Below the pieces are notes generated by a model. The model was given only the letters and a program-made list of their open reading frames with translations, was not told the DNA's origin and searched no databases. Positions 24,718 to 32,556 of a DNA stretch of 62,500 nucleotides are shown one piece after another. How positions within the stretch are numbered: position 1 is the stretch's first letter; each line of letters starts with the position of its first letter. The translations under genes and the position numbers were made by a program. The DNA is from Acetomicrobium sp. UBA5826 (lineage in GTDB: Bacteria; Synergistota; Synergistia; Synergistales; Acetomicrobiaceae), in assembly GCF_002433005.1 (NCBI RefSeq), contig NZ_DJHF01000005.1, forward strand, positions 1 through 62,500. The letters run 5' to 3'.

Positions 24718-26015
24718 TTTATCTAATAGTTTTTTTAGCTGTCTTTCTTTTTATTGCCTTTTTGCGGGTTCCTATAGCTTTTGCCATGTGTTGTGGGGTA
24801 ATGATTGCGATGGCAATGGCAAATATAGATTATGCAATAATACCTCCAGCAATTTTTGGTGGGATAGATTCATTTGCTTTTTTGGCTGTTCCTGCGTTTA
24901 TTTTTGCAGGAGATTTAATGGCATCTGGAGGTATATCAAATGCACTTTTAAAATTTATAGGTGCAATAATTGGTAGAATACGGGGTAGTTTAGGTGCAGT
25001 TGCAATTGTTGCGTCAGCTTTGTTTGGAACCATAACGGGATCATCCCTAGCTACAATAAGTGCCATTGGAGGAATTATGATGCCAGAAATGATAAAGGCA
25101 GGATATTCTAAAGAGTATACAACCACATTAATGGCAGCGTCAGGTTTTTTAGGTATTTTGATTCCACCAAGTGTGCCAGGTGTGATTTATGCGATAACAG
25201 CAGGTTTGCCGGTACTTGATGTATGGCTTTGTACTGTAGGTCCAGGTATTCTTCTTACAATAATGTACATTATTGTAAATTACATACATGTTGGAAGAAG
25301 ACAACAATTACAAGTAAAGAAGTTTAGTATAGTCACTTATTTTCATGACATTACAAATGCATTACCTCCTGCATTATTAGCGTTGTTAGTACCTATAATA
25401 ATTTTTGGTGGCGTTTACGGTGGCGTTTTCACTGCAACTGAAGCAGGAGCTGTGGCAGTTGCAGTTGCAATTTTAATTGGATGGATTTTGTACCCTAAAA
25501 TCTTTAAGATTCTCCCAGATCAGCGCTTGTGGAAAACAGCAAGATCATCAACTGTTTCAAGCGCGTCAATTATGATGGTGATTGGGGTTGCACATGCTGT
25601 TAGTCAAATGATTGCATATACTGGTATCCCAATAAAGTTAACCGAATTCATGACGGGCTTAACACAATCTCAGGGTGTTTTTTTAATAATTGTTAATATC
25701 TTGCTTTTAATTGTAGGAATGTTCTTAGAGACTAATACAAGTATTTTGCTATTTACACCTATCTTAGGGCCCCTAGCGAGTGCATATGGGGTAAACCCGT
25801 TGCATTTTGCAGCGATTATGTTATTAAACTTGGAAATTGGAATGATCACACCTCCATTTGCCATTAATTTATTTACTGCTTGCAGGATGACTAATGTAAC
25901 AATGAATAAGATTGTAAAAGATTTATTACCGTTTTTGGCGGTATGCTTTATTGTTTTGTTAATTACGACTTACTTCCCACCATTTTCTTTAACAATCATA
26001 AAGCTAATTCACTAA
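24714..26015 (+). CDS. TRAP transporter large membrane subunit, DctM family (system 2)
   Basis: 433 residues, about 12 hydrophobic segments. Landmarks: RVPIAFAMCCGVMIA, LFGTITGSSLATISAIGGIMMPEM, GFLGILIPPSVPGVIYA and MITPPFAINLFTACRMTN. The ATG at 24714 lies in ATGA overlap with the Q stop and has GGGGGATG upstream. It is the last gene before the IS1182-type element at 26095. Transcription that once may have run into the hydro-lyase genes is now separated from them by 3.7 kb of transposon DNA. Confidence 0.9.
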   Translation: MIYLIVFLAVFLFIAFLRVPIAFAMCCGVMIAMAMANIDYAIIPPAIFGGIDSFAFLAVPAFIFAGDLMASGGISNALLKFIGAIIGRIRGSLGAVAIVASALFGTITGSSLATISAIGGIMMPEMIKAGYSKEYTTTLMAASGFLGILIPPSVPGVIYAITAGLPVLDVWLCTVGPGILLTIMYIIVNYIHVGRRQQLQVKKFSIVTYFHDITNALPPALLALLVPIIIFGGVYGGVFTATEAGAVAVAVAILIGWILYPKIFKILPDQRLWKTARSSTVSSASIMMVIGVAHAVSQMIAYTGIPIKLTEFMTGLTQSQGVFLIIVNILLLIVGMFLETNTSILLFTPILGPLASAYGVNPLHFAAIMLLNLEIGMITPPFAINLFTACRMTNVTMNKIVKDLLPFLAVCFIVLLITTYFPPFSLTIIKLIH

Positions 26016-26094
26016 TATATCTTATGGTTTAGATTCATTATAAGGTGAATGAGTCTGCTGAAAAAGCCAGTACGTATTTATATTATTAACTTAA

Positions 26095-26109
26095 GAGCCT
26101 GTTGCATAA
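26095..26109 (+). repeat. Left terminal inverted repeat of the IS1182-type element
   Basis: GAGCCTGTTGCATAA; pairs with 29773-29787 at 13 of 15 positions. It marks the left limit of the element about 80 bases after the TRAP M stop. Confidence 0.65.
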
Positions 26110-26196
26110 ATATTGCTGAATGAAGTTATCCACAGACAAAATGCATTATAATAGTCCATGAATCAAATCACTACAAAATAGCTGAGGTGGACCTTT

Positions 26197-27074
26197 ATGG
26201 CATATAACTTTATAAGTAGCGACAGAGATCAAATGTACCTTTTACCGCCTGATATGAGAGACTGGCTGCCGGAAAATTATCTCCTCTGGTTCATAATGGA
26301 GATAGTTTCACATCTTGACCTCACCCCTTTCTATCAACGCTACAATCCGAAAAAAGAGGGAAGAGTCGCCTATAATCCGTCCATAATGACAGCTTTGTAT
26401 TTTTACTCATACTGCACCGGCGTTAGATCAAGCAGAAAGATAGAACAGCTTTGTATTGAAAGCGTGCCTTTTAGAATCATATCCGGTGACCATCATTCGG
26501 ACCATACTACCATAAACCGTTTTCGTAAGAACTTTGCCACAGAACTTGCAGGCCTGTTTATTCAGGTTTTAACTATATGCTACGAATCAGGACTTTGCAA
26601 TGTCAGTACAGTTTCCGTAGATGGAACAAAAATAAAGGCCGATGCATCCATGGCATCCAACCGAACCGAGTCAGGCCTCAAGAAAGATATAAAGATATAT
26701 TTCAAAGAAGCAGACCAAGAGGATGCCCGTGAAGGCAGACTACGCAGGCTTAAAGAGGTCCAGGAGGAATCCACCGGCAAGAAAAAGCGTGGCCGTAAAC
26801 CCAGAAGTGCTGAACAAGTCGAGAAAGAAGAACCCGAAAAGCTCAAGGCCAATATCACCGACCCTGACAGCAGGATCATGAAGACCCGCAAGGCCCGGAG
26901 AGATGGCAAGATAATACCCTTGCCCCTTACTCCAGTTTCCACCATGGAGTATAAGCTTTTGACTCCTGAAGGTAGAAAACTGTACAAGAAACGCAGTGCC
27001 ACAATAGAACCTGTCTTCGGACATATCAAGGAAGTGCTTGGTTTTAACAGGTTCATGCGTCGGGGGTTAGATGC
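26197..27074 (+). pseudogene. IS1182-family transposase, 5' part (internally deleted and interrupted)
   Basis: The N-terminal domain is intact (LPPDMRDWLPENYLLWFI, DHTTINRFRK) and the first catalytic Asp is Asp142 in SVDGTKIKADAS. After ITDPDSRIMKTRK the sequence jumps to a segment ending KKRSATIEPVFGHIKE, which holds the catalytic Glu (Glu271). About 130 residues that would carry the second Asp are missing compared with normal family members. The frame runs into the IS21 end after GLDA and stops at 27135. Removing the IS21 element and one 8-base target copy restores GLDACNCEWKM in frame. It cannot encode an active transposase. Confidence 0.85.
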
Positions 27075-27082
27075 GAATGTCC

Positions 27083-27167
27083 ATATAAAACTGAGCCACG
27101 TGCTCATCAAAAGTGAGCCACCCATGCTCATGTAAAACTGAGCCATGTGCTCATTTAAACTGAGCCA
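27083..27167 (+). repeat. Left terminal repeats of the IS21-type element
   Basis: Four copies of TGAGCCA at 27092, 27114, 27139 and 27161. The first two lie in the 16-base and 15-base inverted repeats that match the right end. They are probable transposase-binding sites. Confidence 0.75.
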
Positions 27168-27922
27168 CCTCCCTTCGACTGTTGTCTTTTCGTCTCAGCC
27201 AAGCGATAGGAAGCCCCGTTCATGTCGAGGATATGTGAGCGGTGCGTGATCCTGTCGATCATAGCCGCCGCCAGCATGGGATCGGGGAAAAGCTCCGTCC
27301 ATTTGGAAAACTCGAGATTCGTCGTTATCATCACGCTCCCTTTCTCGTTCCTTGCCGACAAGGCATGGAACAGGAGTTCCGACTGGCTTTTCGTAAAGGA
27401 CACGTAGGAGAGCTCGTCCAGAATCAGGAGATCGACTCTTTCAAGTGTCTTGAGAAGCCGTCCCAGCACCTTGTCCTCTGCGGCTTCGGAAAGTTCCGTC
27501 GCCAGTGACGCAGCCTGTGTGAAACGAACCGAGAATCCCTTCTCGCAGAGCCTCCTTCCCAAACCAATGGCCAGATGAGTCTTTCCGGTACCGGGGTTCC
27601 CCACGAGGATAACGTTCTGCCTGCGGTCCACGAAGTCCCCGGAAGCCAGGTCCCAGAGTGAGGCTTCGGAAACGTTCACCAGCCGGGACATGTCGAATTC
27701 GTCGAGGCTTTTCGCCAGGGGGAACCGGGCCGCCCGCAGCCGCTTCTGCCGTGCCTTGTCGTCCCGTTGCCGAACCTCCTGCTCGAGGAGCAGAAGCAGG
27801 AAGGCCTCGTAATCCAGGCCCTGTTCCCGGGCCTCCCGCAGGAGCGGGCCGCATTCGCGAAACGAAGGGGTACGCAGCCGCTTCGCGAGGATCGATATGC
27901 GTGCCGCCACGTCGGGTTTCAT
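27155..27922 (-). CDS. istB: IstB-like AAA+ ATPase of the IS21-type element
   Basis: 255 residues from ATG 27922, which overlaps the istA stop as ATGA and has GGAGAAGG upstream; a longer frame from 28030 lies within istA. Walker A is GNPGTGKTHLAIGLGRRL (about residues 110-127) and Walker B is VDLLILDELSYVSF. An N-terminal IstB domain precedes. IstB assembles on target DNA with ATP and stimulates the IstA transposase. High GC and intact motifs suggest a recent arrival. Confidence 0.93.
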   Translation of the reverse strand: MKPDVAARISILAKRLRTPSFRECGPLLREAREQGLDYEAFLLLLLEQEVRQRDDKARQKRLRAARFPLAKSLDEFDMSRLVNVSEASLWDLASGDFVDRRQNVILVGNPGTGKTHLAIGLGRRLCEKGFSVRFTQAASLATELSEAAEDKVLGRLLKTLERVDLLILDELSYVSFTKSQSELLFHALSARNEKGSVMITTNLEFSKWTELFPDPMLAAAMIDRITHRSHILDMNGASYRLAETKRQQSKGGGSV

Positions 27923-29391
27923 GATTTCGCCTTCTCCAGGAGCTGGTCGTAGGAACTCAGGTCCACCGTTTCGACTCTGACGTCTTGCGTGGTCAGGTCT
28001 TTTCCCACCTTTCCGCCGTCTTCTTCCCACAACGCCAGACGAAGGGCGTCGAGTGAAAGCGCCGGCCCGCGTCTTGCGGCCTCGGCGACGCGTTGGAGGC
28101 CGTGCTCCGCGCAGAGCTTGAGAATGCGGACCATGACCCGGTCGGGGTCTTCCGACCTCGCGGCCAACTCACGCAGCTGTGGCGGGACCTCGAGTTCTGC
28201 CACCGGGGCGGCGTTGTTGACGGAGCGAGGCTTCTTCTCGAGAAGCGGGATGTAGTGTCCCAGCTCGTAGATGGTACGCTTCTTGTCGAAGCACCTGCTG
28301 TGGCAGGCTATCTTCTTGCCCCGGTAGAAGGCCTCGAGACGGAAGGCGGACAGCTTTGCCGTCACGTGGCGTCCCGCGTGTTCAACCGGGAGGGAGTATC
28401 GGTTCCCGTCTATGCCTATGGTGCTGAAGTGGTCCACCTTGAGAGTCTTCACCAGGGCCGCCTCGTAGGGCACTGCGGGAAGGGGAAGCAGTTGCTTCCG
28501 CTCGGCTTCGAAGAGCTCGGCGACGCTCAGGTTCATGCCGCGGATATGGCGCTTTTTGTACCTGTCGCACCGCTCGGCCAAGGGGATGTTGAGCTCCGCC
28601 CAACAGTCCACCCACGGCAGAGGGACAAAGACGTTACGGCGGGCGTATCCCACCAACCCCTCGACCAGACCCTTCTCGTTTCCCTTGCCGATGTTGCAGA
28701 ACCGGGGCGTAAAGGCATAATGGGCCGAGAACCGCTCGAACTTTTCCTGGCAGACGGCTCGCTTGCCCCAGTCCTTGAGCACCGCCGTGCGGAGGTTGTC
28801 GTATATCATGGTGCGAGGGACACCTCCTATGCGCTCGAAGAACCCTATGTGCCCTTCGAGAAAGCTTTCAAGGTCCTTCCGGGGGTATGCCCGAACGTCT
28901 ATGTGCCGACTTCCGCACAGCCTGAAGCAGAGCAGGTTCGCCCTGGTCCTTTCTCCACGCAGGTAGAATGTGGCTTCTCCCCAGTCCGCCTGGGCGGCTT
29001 CACCCAAAGCAAATTGCAGCGGCATATATGCTTCGCACGGTTCGTCACGTATCCGTTTCACCCATCTCCTGACAGTGGACTCGCCCCCGGTGAATCCCTT
29101 TTCCTCCACGAGCCGTTCGTATATGCGTCTCGCCGTGTGGCGCTGCTTCTTTGGTACTTCCGGGTCCTTGTCCCGATCGAGGCAGGACCGGATGAAATCT
29201 TCCACTTCACCGGTGACTACCGAAGGCTTACGCCCCCTGTCTTTAGCCTCCCAGGGCATGTGTTCGCCCTTGCAGTACCTGGCGACGGTGTTTCTGGATA
29301 TGCCAAGCCGCCTCGCTATCTCCCTTTGGGAGAGTCCCTCTTCTGCCGCCATTTTCCTGATATACTTGTACTGATCCACCCCAACCACCAT
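27919..29391 (-). CDS. istA: IstA transposase of the IS21-type element
   Basis: 490 residues from the ATG at 29391 with GGAGGAAAAAGG upstream; in-frame codons to 29430 lack a site. The N-terminal helix-turn-helix is LSQREIARRLGISRNTVARYCKG. The integrase core shows the DDE residues: AQADWGEATFY, then MIYDNLRTAV, then GKGNEKGLVEGLVGYARRN. A Mu-transposase-like C-terminal domain follows (NRYSLPVEHAGRHVTAKLS). It catalyses cut-and-paste movement with IstB. The gene appears complete, with no internal stop. Confidence 0.93.
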   Translation of the reverse strand: MVVGVDQYKYIRKMAAEEGLSQREIARRLGISRNTVARYCKGEHMPWEAKDRGRKPSVVTGEVEDFIRSCLDRDKDPEVPKKQRHTARRIYERLVEEKGFTGGESTVRRWVKRIRDEPCEAYMPLQFALGEAAQADWGEATFYLRGERTRANLLCFRLCGSRHIDVRAYPRKDLESFLEGHIGFFERIGGVPRTMIYDNLRTAVLKDWGKRAVCQEKFERFSAHYAFTPRFCNIGKGNEKGLVEGLVGYARRNVFVPLPWVDCWAELNIPLAERCDRYKKRHIRGMNLSVAELFEAERKQLLPLPAVPYEAALVKTLKVDHFSTIGIDGNRYSLPVEHAGRHVTAKLSAFRLEAFYRGKKIACHSRCFDKKRTIYELGHYIPLLEKKPRSVNNAAPVAELEVPPQLRELAARSEDPDRVMVRILKLCAEHGLQRVAEAARRGPALSLDALRLALWEEDGGKVGKDLTTQDVRVETVDLSSYDQLLEKAKS

Positions 29392-29515
29392 CCTTTTTCC
29401 TCCTCCTTCATGCTTCAGTCTTGTTTGCATGATAGGAGGAATTTTGGTTGGGGTGGCTCACTTTTACGTGAGCACTACTGCCGTTTTTGGCTCAGTTTTA
29501 TATTAGCGTTTATAG

Positions 29516-29671
29516 TTAGAAGCATGCAACTGCGAGTGGAAGATGATATGCAGTGCATATAATCTCCTGAAACTATGGCGGTATGGAATTGACAAGGTTC
29601 ATAAAAAGATCCGTGAAAACTTGGCAATTGCTCCATCTGAAAAACAGGTGACATATGCTTTGGCTGTATAG
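29516..29671 (+). pseudogene. IS1182-family transposase, 3' part
   Basis: A short frame encodes CNCEWKMICSAYNLLKLWRYG and a tail ending AVTYALAV-like residues before the TAG at 29669. CEWKMICSAYNLLKL is the conserved C-terminal end of IS1182 transposases. It continues the frame broken at 27074 by the IS21 insert. It has no start or ribosome site of its own. Confidence 0.8.
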
Positions 29672-29764
29672 TAACTGCTTTTTGAATAAATCGTACGCTT
29701 AACGAAGGAAGATTCAAAATGCCTGCATGAAAAACCATGTCCTTAATGGGGATGGCTTTTGAAG

Positions 29765-29793
29765 ATTACAGGTTAAGCAACAGACTCTATAAT
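29765..29793 (+). promoter_or_regulatory. Candidate hybrid promoter at the IS right end
   Basis: -35 ATTACA (29765-29770, 4 of 6) lies inside the IS1182-type right end. After exactly 17 bases comes a consensus -10 TATAAT (29788-29793), which begins at the first base beyond the inverted repeat. It would start transcription near 29800, about 55 bases before the hydro-lyase gene. Insertion-created outward promoters of this design are well known for IS elements; here it is a prediction. Confidence 0.45.
29773..29787 (-). repeat. Right terminal inverted repeat of the IS1182-type element
   Basis: TTAAGCAACAGACTC, complementary to 26095-26109 at 13 of 15 positions. It also forms the spacer of the predicted hybrid promoter. 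Confidence 0.65.
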
Positions 29794-29854
29794 ATTTTAT
29801 ATAAAATTAAGATTGAATAAGACTATATAATGTTTAATATGGAGGTAATAACTA

Positions 29855-31114
29855 ATGGATCGTAGCATAACCGAAAAAATACTTGCCGCTCATAGCGAGC
29901 AAGGAGACTTTAAACCGGGGGATATCATTGATGTAACTGTAGATATGTTACTGATGAACGATATTACCGGACCGGTGGCGGTTGAGGTCTTTGATAAGAT
30001 GGGCGATGGAGAGGTTTTCGATAAGAACAAGATAGCTATAGTTTTAGATCATTTTACTCCCAATAAAGACGTGACATCTGCTAAACTGTGCAAAACAATG
30101 CGCGATTTTGCTGTTGCAAAAGGAATCAAGCACTTTTACGATGCAGGTTATGGAATTGAGCATGTCGTCTTGCCGGAAGATGGAATAGTAAAGCCCGGAG
30201 ATTTGATCATAGGAGGGGACTCTCATACGGTTACCTACGGTGCTCTGGGTGCCTTTTCTACGGGAATGGGAAGTACTGATGTCGCGGGAATTATGGCTCT
30301 AGGCAAAACTTGGCTTAAGGTGCCAGAGCAAATTAAGGTCTTGTTGGTGGGCTTACCCAATAAATGGGTTTCGGGTAAAGATGTAATATTGTACGTAATA
30401 TCCCTGCTGGGTACCGACGGAGCATTGGGGAAATCTCTGGAATTTGATGGTCCCGGCGCTAAACATTTAAATATGGATTCGCGTTTTTCGATTTGCAATA
30501 TGGCCGTAGAGTGCGGTGCGATCAATGGGATATTTAACTATGACGATGTAACAAAAGAATATACAGAAAGTTTGGGCCTGAAGGATTTCTGTGAGTATAG
30601 AAGCGATTCCGATGCGATCTACAAAAAAGTTATAGACGTAGATTTGGGTGAACTTGAACCGATTGTAGCTATGCCGCATTTGCCTTCCAAGGGTGTACCC
30701 GTATCGGAAGTAAATGATATTGAAATCGACCAGTCCTTCATCGGCTCCTGCACCAATGGGCGCATTACCGACTTGCGCATTGCATCAGAAATTGTCAAGG
30801 GAAAGAAAATACATTCTCGCGTCAGAGGTTTAATCGCGCCAGGCAGCAGAAAGGTCTTTGCTCAAGCCCTAAAGGAGGGGTTAATAGAAATTTTCACTGA
30901 AAGCGGGTTTACGATTCTGCCGCCCGGCTGTGGGCCTTGTTTTGGCGGACATATGGGCATACTCGCCAAGGGAGAGCGGTGCGTCTCGACAACCAACAGG
31001 AATTTTATCGGTCGTATGGGCGATAAAGGTAGTGAAGTCTATCTGGCAAACCCGGCTGTGGCAGCAGCATCGGCGATAACGGGGAAGCTGACCCATCCTT
31101 CGGAGGTGATTTAA
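29855..31114 (+). CDS. LeuC-like large subunit of an aconitase-family hydro-lyase (dimethylmaleate hydratase or methylmalate isomerase type)
   Basis: 419 residues, the length of the archaeal-type LeuC/HacA/DmdA branch. The Fe-S ligands are visible: one Cys in IGSCTNGRITDLR and two in PPGCGPCFGGHMG. DSHTVTYGALGAFSTGMGSTD and TNRNFIGRMGDK are conserved substrate-site segments. Such enzymes add or remove water at a C-C double bond: isopropylmalate isomerase, homoaconitase, or 2,3-dimethylmaleate hydratase. No leuA or leuB is nearby, while a mutase and two lyases are, so a catabolic hydratase/isomerase acting on mesaconate/methylmalate or dimethylmaleate is inferred. ATGGAGG precedes ATG 29855. 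Confidence 0.82.
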   Translation: MDRSITEKILAAHSEQGDFKPGDIIDVTVDMLLMNDITGPVAVEVFDKMGDGEVFDKNKIAIVLDHFTPNKDVTSAKLCKTMRDFAVAKGIKHFYDAGYGIEHVVLPEDGIVKPGDLIIGGDSHTVTYGALGAFSTGMGSTDVAGIMALGKTWLKVPEQIKVLLVGLPNKWVSGKDVILYVISLLGTDGALGKSLEFDGPGAKHLNMDSRFSICNMAVECGAINGIFNYDDVTKEYTESLGLKDFCEYRSDSDAIYKKVIDVDLGELEPIVAMPHLPSKGVPVSEVNDIEIDQSFIGSCTNGRITDLRIASEIVKGKKIHSRVRGLIAPGSRKVFAQALKEGLIEIFTESGFTILPPGCGPCFGGHMGILAKGERCVSTTNRNFIGRMGDKGSEVYLANPAVAAASAITGKLTHPSEVI

Positions 31115-31612
31115 GTGATTATAAGAGGTAAAGCATTGAAATACGGAGATCACGTGGATACAGATGTAATTATCCCTGGAGTTTATTTGAGTATAACCGA
31201 TCCCAGGGAATTGGCTAAACACTGCATGGAGGGTGTAGACCCCGATTTTCCGAAAAAGGTCAAAAAGGGCGATATATTAGTTGCGGGGATTAACTTTGGA
31301 TGCGGATCGTCTCGAGAGCACGCTCCTATGGCGCTAAAGGAGTGCGGCGTTGGAGCAGTAGTGGCAAAGAGCTTCGCTGCCATATTTTATCGCAATGCTA
31401 TAAACATTGGATTGCCCCTTGTCGAGTGTGCGGATGCCGTTGACGAAATAGACGAAAATGACGAAATAGAGATCGACATGGAGCTTGGAGAGCTGAAAAA
31501 CATAACCAAGGGTAAAAGATATAAAATTACCCCCCTTCCGGAGTCAATTAAAAACATACTGGGTTTAGGCGGTTTAATAGAATATGTTAAAAACGCTAAA
31601 GGAAGTGTATAA
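31115..31612 (+). CDS. LeuD-like small subunit of the aconitase-family hydro-lyase
   Basis: 165 residues with the swivel domain of the LeuD/DmdB branch: HVDTDVIIPGVYLSI at the N-terminus, then NFGCGSSREHAPMALKECGV, whose SSREHA segment contributes the catalytic Ser/Arg. The loop YLSITDPRELAKHC differs from leucine-pathway YLRF-type loops, in line with another substrate. The GTG at 31115 directly follows the large-subunit TAA and has CGGAGGTGATT upstream, so the subunits are translationally linked. Confidence 0.82.
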   Translation: MIIRGKALKYGDHVDTDVIIPGVYLSITDPRELAKHCMEGVDPDFPKKVKKGDILVAGINFGCGSSREHAPMALKECGVGAVVAKSFAAIFYRNAINIGLPLVECADAVDEIDENDEIEIDMELGELKNITKGKRYKITPLPESIKNILGLGGLIEYVKNAKGSV

Positions 31613-31617
31613 GGACA

Positions 31618-32499
31618 ATGGATAGAATATCACACGTTAGAAGACAATTTGTAGAGATGTTGGAAAAGGAAGATATAATCATAGCCCCTGGTTGTTATGA
31701 CGCGTTATCTGCGCGCATAGTTGAGGCAACGGGACATAATTGTGTGTATATGACGGGTTTTGGGACTTCTGCGAGTCTATTGGGTCTTCCTGATATGGGT
31801 TTTATCACCATGCCCGAAATCATTGACAACGCAAGACGTATAGCCGGAGCGGTTAATATTCCCGTTATAGCAGATGCAGATACAGGGTATGGCAATCCTT
31901 TGAACGTATATAGAACGGTAAAGGAGTACGAACGAAGTGGGGTAGCAGCCATACATATCGAAGACCAAACTTTTCCCAAGCGTTGTGGCCACTTAGAGGG
32001 AAAAGAAGTGGTTGATCCAGAGGAAATGGTTCAAAAAATAAAAGCTGCTTGTGATGCCAGGACGGATGATGATTTTAAAATAATAGCGAGAACTGATGCT
32101 AGGGCTGTCATGGGATTAGATGATGCGATTGCAAGAGCTAGAAAATATTATAAGGCTGGTGCTGACATCATATTTGTAGAATCCCCCTATACAGTAGATG
32201 AATTCAAATACATCGCAAAAGAACTTCATGGTATTCCGTTATTAGCCAACATGGCGGAGGGTGGGAAATCTCCAATGCTATCCGCCAACGAGCTACGACA
32301 AATGGGGTATAAGATCGTAATATTTCCTGTAGGTCTTCTGTTTGCTGCCTCTCAAGCAATGTACGGGCTATCTCAAGAGATTAAAGAAAAAGGGACTAAT
32401 AGAGATGCTTTTGATCACATGTGGACATTTAAGCAATTTACTGATTTCATAGGGGTTCCGAAATGTAACGCTTTGTCTGAGAAATATCGCTCCAATTGA
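31618..32499 (+). CDS. Isocitrate lyase/PEP mutase family lyase 2 (2,3-dimethylmalate or 2-methylmalate lyase-like)
   Basis: 293 residues, a clear paralogue of the lyase at 14877. It shares VYMTGFGTSAS, IADADTGYGN, IEDQ, the catalytic KRCGH loop, ARTDAR and the KIKAACDAR stretch. The loop is KRCGHLEGK here and KKCGHMLGR in the other copy, so the two may differ in preference. It follows the hydro-lyase by five bases, the order expected if the hydrated product (citramalate or 2,3-dimethylmalate) is split to pyruvate plus acetate or propionate. The gene ends in a strong bidirectional terminator. Confidence 0.83.
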   Translation: MDRISHVRRQFVEMLEKEDIIIAPGCYDALSARIVEATGHNCVYMTGFGTSASLLGLPDMGFITMPEIIDNARRIAGAVNIPVIADADTGYGNPLNVYRTVKEYERSGVAAIHIEDQTFPKRCGHLEGKEVVDPEEMVQKIKAACDARTDDDFKIIARTDARAVMGLDDAIARARKYYKAGADIIFVESPYTVDEFKYIAKELHGIPLLANMAEGGKSPMLSANELRQMGYKIVIFPVGLLFAASQAMYGLSQEIKEKGTNRDAFDHMWTFKQFTDFIGVPKCNALSEKYRSN

Positions 32500-32508
32500 T
32501 AAAAAGGC

Positions 32509-32555
32509 AAATCAAAAAGGGACCAAACTTGGAGCTTTTGGTCCCTTTTTGATTT
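32509..32555. terminator. Bidirectional terminator between lyase 2 and the cupin gene
   Basis: AATCAAAAAGGGACCAAA (32510-32527) and TTTGGTCCCTTTTTGATT (32537-32554) form an 18-bp stem with A- and T-runs on both sides. It serves the convergent genes and marks the right border of the island. Confidence 0.9.
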
Positions 32556-32556
32556 A

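Larger units (their letters stand above)
27075..29515 (-). mobile_element. IS21-family insertion sequence with istA and istB
   Basis: About 2.44 kb, visibly GC-rich against the AT-rich surroundings. Both genes look intact. Ends carry a perfect 16-base inverted repeat (ATATAAAACTGAGCCA at 27083-27098, complement at 29488-29503) and a second 15-base pair (AAAAGTGAGCCACCC at 27109-27123, complement at 29451-29465), the multiple-repeat end structure of IS21. Flanks TTAGATGC (27067-27074) and TTAGAAGC (29516-29523) look like an 8-base target duplication with one change. Excising one copy with the element restores the interrupted transposase frame. Confidence 0.9.
26095..29787. mobile_element. Degenerate IS1182-type element, split by an IS21-type element
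   Basis: Imperfect terminal inverted repeats are GAGCCTGTTGCATAA (26095-26109) and TTAAGCAACAGACTC (29773-29787), 13 of 15 matching. Inside are the two halves of an IS1182-family transposase (26197-27074 and 29524-29671) with the IS21 element at 27075-29515 between them. Without the IS21 insert the element is about 1.25 kb, shorter than usual, because the transposase lacks its middle. No clear target duplication was seen at the outer ends. Confidence 0.75.
13934..32508. other. AT-richer catabolic island (mutase, lyases, hydro-lyase, two TRAP transporters)
   Basis: Base composition becomes clearly AT-rich just after the hcp terminator and stays so up to the transposons. The genes share one theme: uptake and carbon-skeleton rearrangement of a dicarboxylate. 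The order is GntR regulator, lyase, HD protein, TRAP, S-L-E mutase, TRAP, transposons, LeuC/LeuD-like hydro-lyase, lyase. The genes right of the transposons are less AT-rich than those on the left. The unit may have been acquired horizontally (inference). Confidence 0.55.

Noticed and set aside
26197..27135. Intact 312-residue transposase gene
   Set aside because: The last residues are IS21 end sequence, the C-terminus lies at 29524-29671 and the middle of the catalytic domain is missing.
28093..29562. A 489-codon plus-strand ORF opposite istA
   Set aside because: It is the antisense shadow of a GC-rich gene with clear IstA motifs. It has no ribosome site and no recognisable domain.
29855..31612. 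Calling the pair LeuCD of leucine biosynthesis
   Set aside because: No leuA, leuB or ilv genes are near. The context is catabolic and the small-subunit loop differs from leucine-type enzymes.
13934..32508. Reading the island as a prophage or integrative element
   Set aside because: No integrase, relaxase, phage structural gene or tRNA-flanking repeat is visible. Only the nested insertion sequences are mobile.
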